DNA from: Paenibacillus sp. FSL H7-0357
GTDB taxonomy: Bacteria; Bacillota; Bacilli; Paenibacillales; Paenibacillaceae
Assembly (NCBI RefSeq): GCF_000758525.1
Contig: NZ_CP009241.1
Location: 7,545,501 to 7,609,500 of the forward strand
Direction of reading: 5' to 3'
DNA: 64,000 nucleotides
Shown here: positions 1 through 7,461 of the stretch, one piece after another
How positions within the stretch are numbered: position 1 is the first letter of the stretch
How the letters are laid out: each line of letters starts with the position of its first letter
Position numbers and translations under genes: made by a program
The notes under the pieces: generated by a model
Told to the model about the DNA's origin: nothing
Database searches by the model: none
Seen by the model: the letters and a program-made list of their open reading frames with translations, nothing else

Positions 1-1142
1 TTGCCTTCAAGCGAAATGGAACTTGACGTTGTGCAGCTTAACACTACAAATAAGGAAAGCAGGATAGGAGCCAGCGTACTCAGATAATGGGATAATTGCG
101 GAATTTCAATCATTTCCCCCAGCTTCTCCGAACTGACAAACAATAAGGCAACCGACATCACCAGTAATAGAATCATGCCTATACTTGTGTTCAGCACATA
201 AACAGAAGAGCCAAAATATCGGCGCAACTCCTTCTTATACAGTGCACGAAATGGAGAGGAGGCTTCTAACGGCTTCATGGTATATTTGCTGCCTGCATGA
301 CTGGTCATTAGACCTGTATGAATCGCTTTATATTTTGTACTTAACACAGTGGCAAATATAATAAATGAAAGTACGGATAACGCAATAAATAATAACAATG
401 AGCCTACCTGATACGAGCAGACCGCATCGACATACATCGCTGCAAGAGGATACAGCTTAAATATCATATCGGCCAGCTCAGCCCCCATATCAGCAAGTGC
501 CTGCTCGTTTCCATTGAGTGTAAATGAACCGACCATAAGTACAATCACAATGGCAAAAGTTAATACAAGACTGATCATCCGGCTCGCTTTAAACCGGGAA
601 GAGATCCAGCTGATGCATGAACCAATAATCGTTGCCGCAATAATCGGCAGTAATGGGATAAATAAAAGGGTCAATAGAAAAAACAGATAAAATAACGTCC
701 CCGGATTCACTTTTATAGCATACACCACACCTGCTGGCAGCATGACAATCAAAGAAAGGAACAAATTCAGCACATAAAGCTGAAGAACACGGCTTGCCAC
801 AACATGACTCGTCTTGATCGGCAGCGACATCACCAAATCGTAGTCCTTATAGCTGAATAATACACCGCTTGCCTTATAGACCGTGGTGAAGAACCCTACA
901 ATAGAAGTAACAGCCATCATAATCGCCAGTAATAGATCCATTCGCCCCATTTGCTCAAAAGTCACTGCCAACATGAAGTTGTATCCAAATGAAACTACTG
1001 CTATCATGAGCACTCCCACAAGAATACCAAAGGCGAGTAAAAGCGATTTGCGTTTTTCTTTAACATCTTTTGTATGTAAAGCTTTATTCAACCCAAATGA
1101 AGAAAACAACTGCAGCTTCGTTAATCTCCAGATATTAATCAT
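1..1142 (-). CDS. ABC-2 type transporter permease, C-terminus cut by window edge
   Basis: Reading leftwards from an ATG at 1142 gives an uninterrupted frame to the window edge (about 380 codons visible), so the protein is partial. It has long hydrophobic stretches typical of an integral membrane exporter subunit, including segments near residues 35-55, 75-95 and 140-200, and a charged loop containing KDYDLVMSLPIKTSHV. That loop resembles the 'specific lesion of bulk permease' type found in Bacillus bacitracin/YtrF-like exporters. The start overlaps the stop of the upstream ATPase gene (ends 1135) by 8 bases, which implies translational coupling. The pair would form a two-component exporter with unknown substrate. 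The function beyond ABC-2 permease cannot be read from the sequence. Confidence 0.8.
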   Translation of the reverse strand, partial: MINIWRLTKLQLFSSFGLNKALHTKDVKEKRKSLLLAFGILVGVLMIAVVSFGYNFMLAVTFEQMGRMDLLLAIMMAVTSIVGFFTTVYKASGVLFSYKDYDLVMSLPIKTSHVVASRVLQLYVLNLFLSLIVMLPAGVVYAIKVNPGTLFYLFFLLTLLFIPLLPIIAATIIGSCISWISSRFKASRMISLVLTFAIVIVLMVGSFTLNGNEQALADMGAELADMIFKLYPLAAMYVDAVCSYQVGSLLLFIALSVLSFIIFATVLSTKYKAIHTGLMTSHAGSKYTMKPLEASSPFRALYKKELRRYFGSSVYVLNTSIGMILLLVMSVALLFVSSEKLGEMIEIPQLSHYLSTLAPILLSLFVVLSCTTSSSISLEG

Positions 1143-1848
1143 TGTCGATCAGCTCCATGAATAATGCTTCCAGGCTATTTTCGCCCTTTACTTCTTCTGT
1201 CTTGCCATGGGCTATTAATTGGCCCCCCTTTATGATCGCTATCTTATTGCAGAGCTTCTCTGCCACATCCAGCACATGCGTGGAGAAGAAGATGGCACTG
1301 CCGTTGCTGCACAGCTCTACCATAATTGTCTTTAGCATGTGAGCGGCTTTTGGATCAAGGCCAACAAAGGGTTCGTCTAACACCAACAACTTTGGTTTAT
1401 GAATAAGTGCAGAGATAATCGCAAGCTTCTGCTTCATCCCATGGGAATACGATGAGATCATATCACCCAAATGGACCGTAATTTGAAAAGCATCGCTGTA
1501 TTTTTTAATAAGCTGCTCACGATCCGCTTTGGATACACTAAAGAGATCACCGATAAAATTCAAGTACTGAATGCCGGTAAGATGATCATACAAATCCGGG
1601 TTATCCGGAATATACGCAATCCTCGCCTTGCACGCTACCGGATCTTTTTTAATGGAGATACCGTCAATTTCAATATCCCCTTCTTCAAAATCAAGCACGC
1701 CCACTACTGCCCGAATGGTTGTTGTTTTACCTGCTCCGTTATGTCCGATAAAGCCGTAGATATCGCCTTGCTCCACCACCAAATTCAAGTCATTTACTGC
1801 CTTTTTACCACCCTTATAGCTTTTGGTAAAATGTTTGATTGTAAGCAT
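1135..1848 (-). CDS. ABC transporter ATP-binding protein
   Basis: The protein has about 237 residues and would energise export through the partner permease that overlaps its 3' end. The order is Walker A (GHNGAGKTTT, about residue 36), a Q-loop region, the signature-like YSHGMKQKL, Walker B (LLVLDEP) and a switch histidine in STHV. This is the order and spacing of DRA/NatA-type exporter ATPases. The frame stays open upstream to 1980, but the ATG at 1848 is preferred: it is preceded by AAAGGGTGAAGGG and homologous ATPases begin with a similar MLxIxxFTKSY stretch. An alternative start lies at about 1888 after GGGAAGAG. The gene is separated from the amidohydrolase gene upstream by a terminator, so it probably starts a new transcript. 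Confidence 0.88.
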   Translation of the reverse strand: MLTIKHFTKSYKGGKKAVNDLNLVVEQGDIYGFIGHNGAGKTTTIRAVVGVLDFEEGDIEIDGISIKKDPVACKARIAYIPDNPDLYDHLTGIQYLNFIGDLFSVSKADREQLIKKYSDAFQITVHLGDMISSYSHGMKQKLAIISALIHKPKLLVLDEPFVGLDPKAAHMLKTIMVELCSNGSAIFFSTHVLDVAEKLCNKIAIIKGGQLIAHGKTEEVKGENSLEALFMELIDND

Positions 1849-1942
1849 GCCCTTCACCCTTTCAATGTGTTTTCCCATACGCTCTTCCCGTAGAATAACT
1901 ATAGTACGAATAGCACCGCCCGAACGTTCATTTGTCTGCATA

Positions 1943-1973
1943 TTAAAAAAAGCCCATCCCCTTAGGATGGACT
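1943..1973 (-). terminator. Rho-independent terminator of the amidohydrolase gene
   Basis: Read on the minus strand, a 9-bp stem (AGTCCATCC paired with GGATGGGCT, one G-U pair) encloses a 5-base loop and is followed by a run of seven T. It lies about 36 bases past the stop codon at 2009 and closes that transcription unit before the ABC genes. Confidence 0.8.
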
Positions 1974-2008
1974 TCCTCATTATTAAAAAATCAAGCGCCA
2001 GCGTAGTT

Positions 2009-3295
2009 TCACACTTCTTCTACTTTCTGAATGCCGCGCAGCCATATTCTACGGATGGATAACGTATCGGAAATAGTCGTGGTCGGGTCGCCGTCGACCA
2101 AGACCAAGTCTGCTCTTGCCCCCTGAATGATACGCCCGCGGTCGTTCAGGCCGAACCGGCGGGCTGTTTTTGAAGTAGCGGACTGAAGAGCTTCTACGGG
2201 CGTGAATCCCGCTTCCACCAATAGCTGCATTTCATGGTGTACACTAGCGCCATGGGCAAGCCCGCCAAGCGATGGAACCGGCACGGAGACATCCGTACCC
2301 ACCAGGATGTCTACACCTGCATGATGAAGATCCATCACATTCCGGTAGTTGTCTTCCATGCTGCCTTGCGGGTAGGTATGGAAGCTGGCATTCAGCGTAT
2401 CCAACCATCCCGGACTGAGCCTGGAACTCACACGGTGATCCTTGGCCAATTCCGCTGCGGAGTTACCAATAATGGAGGAGTTCAAGACCAGACACGGTGT
2501 AACGAAAGCACCGGCCTCTGCGATCATTCTCACCAGATCCGAAGTATTGTCCGGGCGGTCGATGAATAAATGGGCCAGACCATCGACCCCGACTTCGATG
2601 GCTTGCCGGGAGGAGTCCGCAGTCAACACATGGGCAATCGCAATCTTGCCGTACCGGTGTGCTTCCCCTACGGCTGCACTTAGAATATCTTGGCTTAAAA
2701 CAGGCAATCCGGGGGCGGCCAGTACCGTCCCTTCCTCAATCATAATCTTAATATAGTCGGCTCCCTCCCTGACTTGTTCGCCTACAAATGCCAACGCCTC
2801 GTCCCTGTTCGATACCGCAGCCGCTTCTCCGTGATCGTGATCATGGGCATGAGCAGCCAGCATAGCGTTGCGATCTTCCTCGCTCATTTTCTCCAATTCC
2901 TTCAGTACAAAATCCGGGATTTCCCCATCCCCAGGCATAAGTTCATCGGGATGCCCTCCAGGAGGTGTGACCCCCATTCCGGCAGACCGCACGTCGGCAA
3001 TATCCTCAATCCCCTGGAGCTGTGCCTCGCGGCCGTTTTTCGTAAACCCGCCCATCATTTCCAGTTCAGTCGTCACACCGAATTTCAGTGCGTCACGCAG
3101 GCCCTCTACGGAAGTGTGAACGTGGGCATCGATCAGACCCGGCAATAAAGTCCCTCCTTTCGCATCAATGGTGACCGCATGTGCCGGTATTTCCCCGCCT
3201 ACCGATAGGATCTGTTCGCCTTCAATCAGGACCGTCGTGGCTCTGATCACGTTCTCGCCGTCAAATATGCACGCATTGGTGATTGCTGTAATCAT
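2009..3295 (-). CDS. Metal-dependent amidohydrolase family protein (imidazolonepropionase-like)
   Basis: A 428-residue cytosolic hydrolase of the amidohydrolase superfamily (TIM barrel plus small beta domain). Visible landmarks are the composite N-terminal beta strand (AITNACIFDGENVI), the metal-binding DAHVHT at about residue 57, a carboxylated-lysine candidate in ADYIKIM near 182, HVL near 220, HLFIDRP near 240 and the C-terminal metal aspartate in ILVGTDVSVP near 335. A histidine-rich loop (HAHDHDHG, about 149-156) is unusual and might bind metal. The substrate is unknown; the subgroup includes imidazolonepropionase-like and prolidase-like enzymes. It is divergently transcribed from a MarR regulator across a 180-bp gap with a perfect dyad, so MarR control is likely (inference). 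Confidence 0.85.
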   Translation of the reverse strand: MITAITNACIFDGENVIRATTVLIEGEQILSVGGEIPAHAVTIDAKGGTLLPGLIDAHVHTSVEGLRDALKFGVTTELEMMGGFTKNGREAQLQGIEDIADVRSAGMGVTPPGGHPDELMPGDGEIPDFVLKELEKMSEEDRNAMLAAHAHDHDHGEAAAVSNRDEALAFVGEQVREGADYIKIMIEEGTVLAAPGLPVLSQDILSAAVGEAHRYGKIAIAHVLTADSSRQAIEVGVDGLAHLFIDRPDNTSDLVRMIAEAGAFVTPCLVLNSSIIGNSAAELAKDHRVSSRLSPGWLDTLNASFHTYPQGSMEDNYRNVMDLHHAGVDILVGTDVSVPVPSLGGLAHGASVHHEMQLLVEAGFTPVEALQSATSKTARRFGLNDRGRIIQGARADLVLVDGDPTTTISDTLSIRRIWLRGIQKVEEV

Positions 3296-3343
3296 TGTGA
3301 TACCTCCTATAATGGAATAGCATTTGTTATTGATTGAAATATA

Positions 3344-3363
3344 ACAGTTAGATTTCTAACTGT
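3344..3363. promoter_or_regulatory. Palindromic operator between amidohydrolase and marR-type gene
   Basis: A perfect inverted repeat has 9-bp arms ACAGTTAGA and TCTAACTGT separated by TT. It lies 49 bases upstream of the amidohydrolase start and 113 bases upstream of the MarR start. Length and symmetry fit a MarR-family dimer. A further half-site-like AGTCTAACC follows at about 3382. Confidence 0.7.
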
Positions 3364-3475
3364 CAATCTTAAAATTAAATGAAGTCTAACCATTTGAATT
3401 TGACAATTTAGGGACCGAAAATTAAGATGTTCTTATAATTAGAATTCAAACTATAGCGAGGGAGTCAGGCACAGG

Positions 3476-3907
3476 ATGACGAAGCAAGCTTTGCTTACCC
3501 CCTACTCCGATTTAATCCGGGAGATTGGATTGAAAATCAGAGGTATGGCCAATGTCAGATTATCGGAACTGGGACTGAATGCGCAGCAAGGGCAGATGAT
3601 GGGCTATATTTTTGAGCATCAGGACAAAGGTGTGATCCAGAAGGATTTGGCCGAGCGTTTCAACCGTAAGGGAGCCACCATCACCAGCATGCTTCAGGGG
3701 TTGGAGAAAAAAGGGTATATCAAGCGGGTGATTCCGGAAGATAATGAACGGCAGAAAAAAATATATTTATTGCAAAAAGGGGCCGACCTCGTCGAAGAAT
3801 TCCACGATATATTCATGGAAGTAGAACGATGTGTTACCCAGGGCCTTACCGAAGAAGAAAGCGCGGCCTTCTTGAAGTTATTAATCAAAGTGAAAGACAC
3901 CTTGTAG
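3476..3907 (+). CDS. MarR family transcriptional regulator
   Basis: A 143-residue winged-helix regulator. It has an N-terminal dimerisation helix, a helix-turn-helix around residues 55-80 (VIQKDLAERFNRKGATITSM), and a wing with the family DxRxK-like pattern EDNERQKKIYLL. A C-terminal helical dimer region follows. The length is normal. The start is an ATG after GAGGGAGTCAGGCACAGG. It probably represses the divergent amidohydrolase and itself through the dyad at 3344-3363. The terminator immediately downstream makes it monocistronic, but an MFS pump remnant follows, so it may once have controlled an efflux gene (inference). Confidence 0.9.
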   Translation: MTKQALLTPYSDLIREIGLKIRGMANVRLSELGLNAQQGQMMGYIFEHQDKGVIQKDLAERFNRKGATITSMLQGLEKKGYIKRVIPEDNERQKKIYLLQKGADLVEEFHDIFMEVERCVTQGLTEEESAAFLKLLIKVKDTL

Positions 3908-3917
3908 CAAGACAATG

Positions 3918-3946
3918 CCACTCCTGCCCATGTGAGTGGTTTTTTT
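3918..3946 (+). terminator. Rho-independent terminator after marR-type gene
   Basis: CCACTC pairs with GAGTGG around a 10-base loop and is followed by seven T. It begins 11 bases after the stop codon. Confidence 0.85.
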
Positions 3947-4018
3947 ATTGAGATGAAACCCTCTTGCTATATGCGGACCTTACCGGTTACAAAAACCTTC
4001 TTCTATGCATCAAGGTAA

Positions 4019-4346
4019 TTTGCGCTGCCCAAGCAACTCGGCACACATGGTACAGCAGTAAATAATACCGTCCGCCAAATTGCCGGGGCGATTGGTACGG
4101 CTGTCGTGATTACGATTTACAGTGCAGGCTACAAGCCATGCAGCTACAGTGCTCCAGCACAATCCTTCTACTACTGCTGAGCTCCTTAAATCTCTTACAT
4201 CAATTTTAGGGGCAAGTGACGCCTATTACTTCATGATAATTCTATCCATTGCCGCGTTTGTTATCACATTATTTATGCCCACGAAAAAGAAGATCATGAT
4301 TGAAAAAAAAGCAAACGTAGTCAGCAAGGAAGAACCTCTGTTGTAA
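4019..4346 (+). pseudogene. C-terminal remnant of an MFS drug exporter (DHA2 family)
   Basis: Two overlapping frames encode the last two transmembrane segments of an EmrB/QacA-type transporter. From about 4019 one frame reads LPKQLGTHGTAVNNTVRQIA and continues GAIGTAVVITIYS. It then shifts near 4120-4170 to the frame that reads TVLQHNPSTTAELLKSL, then a hydrophobic helix, and ends KKEEPLL-like at 4346. The first block matches the HGTAIYNTLQQIAGGIG motif of the intact MFS gene at 33114-34535 in this window, which supports the family call. A stop (4016) lies just upstream, and no N-terminal 10 or more helices exist. This is a truncated, frameshifted relic next to the MarR gene that may once have regulated it. 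A 74-codon GTG frame from 4122 is only part of this remnant. Confidence 0.75.
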
Positions 4347-4376
4347 CACGCATGAGCTAGCAATATCAGTATATGA

Positions 4377-4416
4377 AGAAGAGAAGCCACTCTTTATGCG
4401 GAGTGGCTTCTCTTCT
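4377..4416. terminator. Strong bidirectional hairpin terminator between convergent genes
   Basis: A perfect 16-bp stem (arms 4377-4392 and 4401-4416) has an 8-base loop. It separates the MFS remnant (plus) from the YdeI-type gene (minus). The T-tract is weak on both sides, so termination efficiency is uncertain. Confidence 0.65.
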
Positions 4417-4444
4417 ATTATGTCCGCAAGGATGACAGTTCTAT

Positions 4445-5116
4445 TTACGGCCTGTCTCTTCGGTAAATATCGATGCTTTTATACCCTTCACCCAGAATCT
4501 TCTTCATTTCTGCCCGCCGTTTTTCTCTAGTCTCCTCTTGTACAGCGCTGTATATATAACGGGCCCAATCCTTTCGGTAGCCGGGCGTAAGGGATTGGTA
4601 AAAAGCCAGTATCTCCGCACTATCCGTCAGATCTTGCTCCACAGCAGGGATCATAGAGGTGTAATCGTCCACACGTTGACTTGGCTTTGAAGATACATCC
4701 TTGTTCTTCCGCGCCTCCTCTTTGAATCCGACAACGGTAAACACCTCATTTAAGCCCACCATACGTGCAAACTTCAGGTTGCTCGTTCCAATATAACCGT
4801 CCTCATCGGCTCCTACCCCTTCAAAAAGACTGTCTCTGTGAATGTAGGCCGAATAAACCTTATTCCCTTTTTTGGGATAAGCGGCGAACAAATAGCCTCC
4901 TTTATTTAAATAGTTGTGATCAATCACTTTGTGGACGAGCTCCTGTAGCGATTCCATATTGAGCACATAAGCAAAAATCAGATCATAACTGCTGGCTGTT
5001 AATTCAGTGTCATGCTCTGCTAATCCCGCTAAACTGTCTTCATTCTCTGGTCTGTACAATACAGCAACCTTTTTGAATTTGTGCATATTTAACTTTTCTA
5101 CAATTGTTTTAGCCAT
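4445..5116 (-). CDS. YdeI/OmpD-associated family protein
   Basis: A 223-residue soluble protein. The C-terminal part (about 165-215) carries the family signature FYQSLTPGYRKDWARYIYSA followed by an EETREKRRAEM helix, which is the bacteriocin-protection/YdeI family module. The N-terminal 150 residues form a separate domain (KVAVLYRPENED ... FAYVL ... GGYLFAAYPKKGNK) that I recognise only loosely as a DUF3052-like region. The start is an ATG after GGGGGGCCGTAC. There are no signal peptide or membrane segments. Biochemical function is unknown. It stands alone between two hairpins. Confidence 0.7.
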   Translation of the reverse strand: MAKTIVEKLNMHKFKKVAVLYRPENEDSLAGLAEHDTELTASSYDLIFAYVLNMESLQELVHKVIDHNYLNKGGYLFAAYPKKGNKVYSAYIHRDSLFEGVGADEDGYIGTSNLKFARMVGLNEVFTVVGFKEEARKNKDVSSKPSQRVDDYTSMIPAVEQDLTDSAEILAFYQSLTPGYRKDWARYIYSAVQEETREKRRAEMKKILGEGYKSIDIYRRDRP

Positions 5117-5234
5117 GTACGGCCCCCCGTTAAATGTTGTCTTTATTTAGGGTTGCATAACCGTTGTCTTTTTGCAAGCCGGGCAGCTTTTGTAGCTCCA
5201 CAAGGAAATGACTTCCTTGCTGAATAAATCAAAC

Positions 5235-5270
5235 AGCCCCCAAGACCCCTAAAAAGTGGGGTAGGAGGCT
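5235..5270 (-). terminator. Possible terminator hairpin downstream of the phytase gene
   Basis: CCCC (5246-5249) pairs with GGGG around TAAAAAGT, and outer AGCC/GGCT pairs extend the stem with mismatches. It sits about 56 bases after the phytase stop on the minus strand. No long T-run follows, so the call is weak. Confidence 0.4.
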
Positions 5271-5325
5271 ACTTGTGAGAAAATGTTCTTTGCTTTAAAA
5301 CTTGCACGATAGCTGTTAACCAATA

Positions 5326-6729
5326 TTACTTCGCGCTGCGGTCCACAAGTTTACGAGGATCCACTTTGTTGTCCATCAGAAGCGGAGTCTTTGCACCTTT
5401 AGCAATTTGATCCCAGGCTACCACTTTAAAGTTTTGGTTAAGCTCTTTGCCATTGTTAATGTTAGAATCATCCTGTGCGATGAAAATGCCATAAGGGAAC
5501 TGTTCGCCCAGTCCGAACCCGAGTACATCAATACCATCAGTTACTGAGGTGCCATCGGTCAATGCGCCATCGGCGATATTGAAGCTAGTAAGGTAAGCGT
5601 TATTGCCTTCACGGTCATATATTGCGTAGCTGTCACTGCCTTGGCTGGAGGCGATTAAATAACCTTTGCCGTCGGCACCGTAATAGAGAGTCAACCCTTC
5701 AATATCATCCTGTAATCGGCGTCCGTCTGCAATATCGACAGTGGATAGAGGTTTTGTGCCGCTGTCAGGCTCCGCATTATATTTGTATATCGCGTAATCC
5801 TCTTCCGCTATATACATCATGCCATACTCATCATCGGCTACCATTCCTTCTGATTGCGTAGCCAGCTTAAACTCGCGAACGAGCTTACCTGAAACTTTCC
5901 CCTTCCCGTTGTCAGCCAGCTCATATTGTTCAAATTCGCCTTCTTTACCCAGAACCAGAGCGTAATACTTATCCGATTTCAGGCTATGGTAGAGGCTGAA
6001 TCCGTATACCTCTTCCATCTTCGCTTTAATGGGCTCTGCTACGATGTCAGTCAACTTTCCGGTTGCCCCGTCCATGGCAAAAATATCAACCGTGTTCGTA
6101 GAACGGTTCGTCGCGCCAACAAGATCTACTTTTTTATCGCCAAGCTGAAAATCATAACGTATATCAATATTATTCATTTTTCCTACTTTATAATTTTGAA
6201 GCTCTTTGCCGTTCAAATCATAGACGAGAACGCCTCCGCCTTTGTTCGTGGCAATGATTTTGGAATTCGCCGGGTTCGCAGAATCGAGCCAAATGGCCGG
6301 GTCATCGGCTGCATCCTCACCATCTTCAACGGCTGCCGTCTCTACCTGGGCGGTTACGGAATAAGGAGTGATGATATCAGCGGAATTGATAAACTTTGCA
6401 TTTTCCGCCAGAATAGCTTGAAGCAGCTTGGAAGGAATGTACATCGTGCCATCGACTAATTTGACCTCCGCTGGAAGCTCGCCTGCTTTACCCGCTAGAC
6501 GATATTCCTTATCGCCTGCCGTGAACGTGCCTGCGAATCCGTTCTTCAGCTTGACCAGTGCCGACTTATCGTCACTATCCCAAGTGATAGTTGCTCCGAT
6601 CCCATCCATGTGCTTGCGCAGAGGTTCATATCCTTTTAGGTCTGAGGCGGATGCTGCGTTAGTTGTTGCGGCAGGAAGTAGAGCGCCTGCAAGGAGCAGC
6701 GTAGATAGTACAGTTTCCCATGTTTTCAT
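5326..6729 (-). CDS. Secreted beta-propeller (alkaline) phytase
   Basis: A 467-residue exported enzyme that releases phosphate from phytate using Ca2+-bridged substrate sites. A signal peptide occupies about residues 1-25 (hydrophobic LLLAGALLPAATTNA). Residues about 35-110 resemble a copper-amine-oxidase-like N-terminal domain (WDSDDKSALVKLKNG ... DGTMYIPSKLL). The six-bladed propeller follows, with family motifs DDPAIWLD, TNKGGGVLVYDLNGKE, NNIDIRYDF, GATNRS, EGMVADDEYG, EEDYAIYKY and QGSDSYAIYDREG, which provide the calcium and phosphate ligands. It is longer than Bacillus phytases (about 380 residues) because of the extra N-terminal domain. It is a single-gene unit with Pho-box-like repeats upstream, fitting induction by phosphate starvation. 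Confidence 0.92.
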   Translation of the reverse strand: MKTWETVLSTLLLAGALLPAATTNAASASDLKGYEPLRKHMDGIGATITWDSDDKSALVKLKNGFAGTFTAGDKEYRLAGKAGELPAEVKLVDGTMYIPSKLLQAILAENAKFINSADIITPYSVTAQVETAAVEDGEDAADDPAIWLDSANPANSKIIATNKGGGVLVYDLNGKELQNYKVGKMNNIDIRYDFQLGDKKVDLVGATNRSTNTVDIFAMDGATGKLTDIVAEPIKAKMEEVYGFSLYHSLKSDKYYALVLGKEGEFEQYELADNGKGKVSGKLVREFKLATQSEGMVADDEYGMMYIAEEDYAIYKYNAEPDSGTKPLSTVDIADGRRLQDDIEGLTLYYGADGKGYLIASSQGSDSYAIYDREGNNAYLTSFNIADGALTDGTSVTDGIDVLGFGLGEQFPYGIFIAQDDSNINNGKELNQNFKVVAWDQIAKGAKTPLLMDNKVDPRKLVDRSAK

Positions 6730-6768
6730 TGATGTTCAATGTTCCCCTCTATTGTTAGTAATTGCTTA

Positions 6769-6836
6769 ACTATAGAAGATGAGTGTAAAAGAAGTATTAA
6801 CAGGCAACTAGGCCTTTGTAAAATTTACAATGTAAA
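6769..6836 (-). promoter_or_regulatory. Pho-box-like repeats and -10 element of the phytase promoter
   Basis: On the minus strand, TT(T/A)A(C/T)A-like hexamers occur at 6836-6831, 6822-6817, 6800-6795 and 6789-6784. The last three are in an 11-bp register (offsets 11 and 22). A TATAGT -10 lies at 6774-6769, and no good -35 is present. This geometry fits a PhoP-activated promoter as known in Bacillus; binding is inferred. Confidence 0.5.
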
Positions 6837-6882
6837 TTCAAGATAGTATTTGAATGCATCTCATAGTTCCAGACTGCCACTA

Positions 6883-7299
6883 TTATTTCTCAGCAGGGAA
6901 TTTGCTCATATCCATATACAGCACATTCCAGCGATGACCATCCAAATCAGCAAAACCAGCACCATACATCCAGCCCTGGTCATGGGGTTTGCCGTAAATG
7001 CTACCGCCTGCCTTTCCCACCTTCGTTACCATTTCATCCACTTCTTCCTTGCTATCTGCACCAATTGTAAACAATACTTCAGTGCCTTTCGTTGTATCTG
7101 CAATATTATTTCCTGTAAATCTTTCGAACGTGGACTCCGTAAATAGCATCACAATAACATTCTTGTCTCCGATGACTAGACTAGCTTTATCATCAGCATT
7201 TCCATGTCCTTGATTCAAAGAAAATCCAATCTCCGTGAAAAAATCTTTTGATTTGTTGATATCTTTAACTGGTAGATTGATCCATATTTGCCCCGCCAT
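6883..7299 (-). CDS. VOC (glyoxalase/bleomycin resistance) family protein
   Basis: A 138-residue protein with two beta-alpha-beta-beta-beta modules. The first begins IWINLPVKDINKSKDFFTEIGF; the second ends in the family tail YGAGFADLDGHRWNVLYMD, which holds a metal-ligand candidate. The start is an ATG after AAGGAGGAAT. This subgroup is usually annotated as lactoylglutathione lyase-like or extradiol-like, and the substrate cannot be deduced. It is monocistronic on the minus strand between the phytase and an amino-acid permease. Confidence 0.85.
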   Translation of the reverse strand: MAGQIWINLPVKDINKSKDFFTEIGFSLNQGHGNADDKASLVIGDKNVIVMLFTESTFERFTGNNIADTTKGTEVLFTIGADSKEEVDEMVTKVGKAGGSIYGKPHDQGWMYGAGFADLDGHRWNVLYMDMSKFPAEK

Positions 7300-7461
7300 A
7301 GTTATTCCTCCTTATAAATAAAATTATGTCCATTTTCATTTATAAGAATAACTGCCGGAGTTGCTACTTGAAAGGTGATATTGAAGAATTTCAATTTTTT
7401 TTGCCTAAAAAATAACTAAGGCCTGAGGCAATCCCCTTTGTCTATTAAAAGAATGATCGGG

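Noticed and set aside
5926..6459. Plus-strand frame of 177 codons antisense to the phytase gene
   Set aside because: No domain, no ribosome site, and the opposite strand encodes the conserved propeller.
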